DNA from: Monomorium pharaonis
Lineage: Eukaryota; Arthropoda; Insecta; Hymenoptera; Formicidae
Direction of reading: 5' to 3'
DNA length: 64,000 bases
NCBI RefSeq assembly: GCF_013373865.1
Contig: NC_050473.1
Span: forward strand, 12,531,365 to 12,595,364
The notes under the pieces were generated by a model. The model was not told the DNA's origin. It ran no database searches and saw only the letters and a list, made by a program, of their open reading frames with translations. A program made the translations under genes and the position numbers. Shown here piece after piece: positions 60,106-64,000 of this stretch; the first letter of the stretch is position 1, and each line of letters begins with the position of its first letter.

Positions 60106-60612
60106 CAAGGTATATTAAGCTGGCTGAGCCATATCATTATAAAACATCGATTTCTGTATGGGAATTATTTGCTAATTATTTGCTATTTTTTTGCTGAAAA
60201 AAATTTTTTGCTCCAGTCAAAAAAAAAAATTACCGGTGGCTAGATAGCTTAATATCAAGATACTGCAAAAAAAAACGTATGCAAACTAAGGAAATTATTA
60301 AAATCAATGATGTACAAATTATTTGCCAACCATTTGCCAGTCTTTGGTGATAAGAAAAATTTTTTTGTCACCAAAAACTCGCAAATAACTAGCAAATAAT
60401 TTCTATATTAATGATTTTTTATTTTGTTCAGTGTATGTGCGGTTTTGTAGTGGCTAGATAGCTTAATATTAAGCTATCTAGCCACCAGTAATTTTTTTTT
60501 GACTGGAGCAAAAAAATTTTTTTTCAGCAAAAAATAGCAAATAATTAGCAAATAATTCCCATATAGAAATCGATGTTTTATGATGATATGGCTCAGCCAG
60601 CTTAATATACCT
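60106..60612. mobile_element. Composite foldback element, 507 bp, with 7-bp flanking duplication
   Basis: The ends AGGTATATTAAGCTGGCTGA (60108) and its complement (ending ACCT at 60612) start arms of about 140 bp. They pair through aaaacatcgatttct, attatttgctaattatttgc and gctccagtcaaaa. The word gtggctagatagcttaat occurs at the inner end of the left arm (60236), at 60451, and inverted at 60469-60486. A second, smaller inverted repeat (about 60289-60410) nests inside. AAATGAA flanks both sides (60099-60105 and 60613-60619), a good target-site duplication candidate, 7 or 8 bp with one mismatch as for hAT-type elements. No transposase frame. Confidence 0.75.
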
Positions 60613-60619
60613 AAATGAA

Positions 60620-61062
60620 TACCAATGTTAGATCACTTTATTCATCGCCATAAGCATGCTATAATTATCAGCGTCAAGAGCGATTATTTCGTGACTTCAA
60701 AATAAACAGATAATACATACCAGTGAAATGAGACCACGCAAAGACCGCTGTGATAATTAATAATCTGATTCCCGCGCATCGAAGCGATTTTAAATGATTG
60801 TCTTTACTTTCGACCGCAGTTTAGATCTTATCCTCACTGTCGTTATTAATTGCGAATATCGTATGAATCATTGATGTGCAGAGTAACAGTAACAACGAAG
60901 AACCATCTCGCCAGGTGAATTTTTAATCGATCGAAGAACGCATGCGGATATATACGAGCAGATACCGACTGTGAAGTTATTGGAATTAATAACTCGATAT
61001 CCCGGCGCGATTCCATCGATTCTCAATAATCCCCACGATCCTAATCAGTCGCTCGCTCACGG

Positions 61063-61070
<8 letters not shown>
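60620..61070. other. Non-coding DNA
   Basis: No gene or element seen. Confidence 0.5.

Positions 61071-61097
<27 letters not shown>
61070..61097. repeat. (GA)n microsatellite
   Basis: About 28 bases of GA repeat. Confidence 0.93.
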
Positions 61098-61101
<4 letters not shown>

Positions 61102-63700
61102 TCGTTACTATGTTATTCTTATCATTATTATCGTCGTTTATTCGCATTTCACGTCGCACATGTGCGAGTGATAGACTTCGTCGGTTTGCGCGCGAAGAGA
61201 AATCTCTCTCCCGATCCGCGGGATCGAAAATTAATGACAGTGAATCATCGGCGCGACCTATCGATCCCGATCTATCGAGCGGACTGGTCGATGATTCCGT
61301 TACACATCTCGCCGGTTTTCCGGGGTCTCGCGCAGCCGCCTGCGCGCGTTCCACCGTCGCGTTACCACTTTGGTATTCGACGAATCGATTCCACGCTCGT
61401 TCGGTGTCTGTTACGCTGCCTGGACGTGAGCACTGCGGAAGCGATGCGCTGATGGCGCATCGTGAGAGGGTGCACATCGGTTTTCGGATACACTTGAGCG
61501 CACGTTGCGCTACGTCATCGCAGCGGATTGCACTTCTGGACTGGTAGCAATGGGTGGCGTGGGCAATTTTCTGGATATTCTTGGAGAGATCCAGTCAAGG
61601 GGCGGCTTGTAATTAACCATAATTAGCAGGGATTCAATCTGCTCGTATCTTCGTCCGGACCGTTTTATCGTCTCGACCGTATCGATGGAATTAAAGATGC
61701 CCCGTCGAGATTTATACTGGTTGCTCTTCTGTGACCCTGCCTTGCGCGCGGGCTTCCGTTCGTGTTACTTCGTTGAAATTGATGGGAAGCAACGCGTAAC
61801 GCGCACGCATCTCCTTCTTCGCTCCGTAGAATCTCCATGCGGTAAATTAGAAATTACGTGGGTTGACTGATGATTGATGCGCAATTTGTAATTCACCCGC
61901 GCTTTTTAAGATTACGCCGGAGAGAAGCACAGATTTCAAAATATTAATACGCGACACAGAGAAAAAAAAAACTGTATTCTATATTATTGAAATTTATTTG
62001 TGAAAAATGTTATAATTTACAACAGAGCTTTTTTTACAATTTTTTGAACCCGTCTACAAGCTTTCAGGTATAAGTAGGAGTGGAAATATAATATATAGAG
62101 TATATTACGATTTTCGTTATAGACGATAGACGGGATGTGAAAAAGAGCCGCGTTTACCACGTGTTTGAGAGACGACAAGTGCTCTCGTGCCTCATATCCT
62201 GCTGGGATCAACCCTTGTCAATGATGAAGAGTAATTTGGGGTGCGGCACCCTCGATATTTCTGTGTCCCTCTAAATGCATATCGTCATAAATGATCATTG
62301 ACAGCATCCCATAGAAATACAATGCTTATCTTTTTTTGATAAAAATTCTGCATATTTAGCGCAATATATACTTAAAATTGAAACAATATTATATTTGCAT
62401 AATTAAATAAAATTTTTATAGATTTTTTTAATGAAGAAATTCATATGTAACAATATAATTGACACAAAATACCGTATTTTTATTGAATTACATTGATTTT
62501 AAATTTTAAAATAAAATTTCAATAATTTGCCAAAGAGAGATAAGTTAAACGCATATCTTATTGATGCGCAACATTATCTTGAGCTACGCTACGTGTACGA
62601 AATTCAATCTGACTATCTGGATGCTGACATGTACGGGGCGTTTAAGAGATCAGTTTGCTGGCGACAAGGTTTCCCAAGCAAATATGCATTGCGCGGTGCG
62701 TGCACCTTACTTAAGTGCCTGTAGAACTAACAATCGATAACCTCTACTCGGTTTCGTCTTACATGGGTGCCGCGAGAACGTGAAGTTAACTGTCTAGACA
62801 CAAATCTAATCAAATCGATAAATAAATTAAATATTCTGATTATTTTTTCAGATATTGTAGAATAATATTGACGAGACTGTTTGCCTTAATTTTGCACATT
62901 TGATAAAAAATTGACCGTTTAGTAAAATATATACGCGAATCGTGTAACGTTATCTCATTCGGTGGAAATCTGGTCGCTGACATGGTGAGCTCGAGAGATC
63001 GGGCTACAAGACAGGAACGTGAGACAGGTAAATACTTTGCATGGTGCGCGTTAAGCATGCTTAAGCGTGCGTTCGAACGATCAGTCGGCGGATTCATAGT
63101 CTTCGGATTTCGTTTTACGTTTAGCGCCGGAAGAATCGTATACGCGAAAAGGTACAAGGCGAAATGGCAGAAATGGAAATAGATTCCACACGCACGAGAG
63201 AAAAGATACGAACGAGAAAGAGGAAACTGTGCCTGATAAGTTGGCATAAATTGTCTTCTCGGATTACATGGTTTTCTAAGCAGTCGCATGTACGAAGGTT
63301 AGACAAAGAACACACGTGCGGGATCGCAATGCATGAACGAGCAACCCCCAAAATTCGTGAAAGGGTGATTTGCAAAGCGAGCCGTATCATAGGCGTCGAA
63401 TCGATAGTTTTATATTATTATTCTACATATTATTATTAAAATAACTTTTCCATAATAAAATATGATTGAAATAATTGAGTTTGTAAAGTCGACTTATATT
63501 TTCAAAATCAAAATTTTTATTACCGTAATTGGATCTCTTTTTATAAATTTGTTTCTTTTGTTTCAAATAATACAGAAGAACTCGAGACAGAACCATGATT
63601 CGTTAACTTAGGGAGCAGGGGGTAACTTTACACACTTAAATAATTAGAATAAATAAATTTATATATATTTATACATATTTATATAAATTTATATATGTTT
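61098..63700. other. Mixed non-coding DNA
   Basis: A CpG-richer patch lies at about 61160-61540, where long frames on both strands (61110-61547 plus, 60986-61477 minus) are open mainly because of composition. Later ORFs (61685-61870, 62527-62724, 62840-63289 and 63164-63439) show no recognisable domain. No RNA gene identified. Confidence 0.4.
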
Positions 63701-63705
63701 CAGAA

Positions 63706-63720
63706 TGCGCGCGCGCGCGC

Positions 63721-63781
<61 letters not shown>
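63706..63781. repeat. (CG)n followed by (TG)n
   Basis: About 30 bases of alternating CG followed by about 46 bases of TG, together a strong potential Z-DNA former. Confidence 0.95.
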
Positions 63782-63785
<4 letters not shown>

Positions 63786-64000
63786 TGAGTGAAGAGTTCG
63801 ACAATAATTTGAAACAAAGAACCATTTTGAGTTTTTATTAACGTGTCGCTAGATATATTTACTGACTAAAAGAAACAATTTATTAAATATAGAAGAAAAG
63901 AGTAAACAGCGCGAAATTTACAAAACATTAACGACGCCTATGTCAGCGATCTGGAAACATATCCAGAAAATAGACGTATAGAATAAGAGCTTAACCCTAT

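Noticed and set aside
59941..60243. 100-codon ORF with hydrophobic residues
   Set aside because: AT-rich frame that runs into the inverted-repeat element; hydrophobicity follows from base composition.

Overview
This looks like nuclear DNA from an arthropod, most likely a hymenopteran and possibly an ant. The evidence is an AT-rich background with CpG-rich islands that are not depleted of CpG, very many long (GA)n/(CT)n tracts, a Tc1-type transposase tail, and the decayed tail of a non-LTR retrotransposon whose motifs resemble ant and other insect elements. The lineage is inference. I found no convincing conserved protein-coding host gene. Almost every ORF over 60 codons is a translated microsatellite, a CpG-island frame, a shadow of an inverted repeat, or a frame running through the 500-base N gap. 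The window is best read as intergenic or long-intron DNA.

Layout. 1-31.8 kb is mainly unique sequence with microsatellites, four CpG-rich stretches that could be promoters or untranslated first exons (about 4.73-5.88, 16.6-18.26, 22.75-23.54 and, weaker, 14.8-15.3 kb), small foldback/MITE-like hairpins (410-538, 10947-11079, 12339-12449), an assembly gap (14283-14782) and the 3' end of a Tc1-like transposon on the minus strand (24286-24579). From 50.6 to 64 kb is similar DNA, with a composite foldback element at 60106-60612.

The centre (31.8-50.6 kb) is the interesting part. A 70-bp minisatellite is split by a 17.7-kb insertion (32184-49879). Joining the two flanks rebuilds an uninterrupted minisatellite unit exactly, with the insertion between A and T and no target duplication. 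The insertion starts with TCC and ends with CTAG, the rules of a Helitron (rolling-circle) transposon. A second CTAG|TCC junction at 41007/41008 splits it into two head-to-tail Helitron-like elements of 8,824 and 8,872 bp. They share 5' and 3' terminal motifs, and a third 5'-like terminus lies at 41444. Neither encodes a Rep-helicase, so both are non-autonomous.

Each Helitron is filled with its own satellite: a 158-bp monomer in the first (with an 872-bp higher-order repeat) and a 164-bp monomer in the second (about 45 copies, with a 13-monomer, 2,132-bp higher-order repeat). Both carry a related module with a small hairpin whose stem differs between elements by a compensated base-pair change. 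The first also holds a possible three-exon 67-codon gene near its 5' end, a 1-kb palindrome with a TA-flanked MITE at its centre, other inverted repeats, and a non-LTR retrotransposon remnant. The most notable observation is therefore a tandem pair of satellite-carrying Helitrons whose empty site can be read directly from the sequence.
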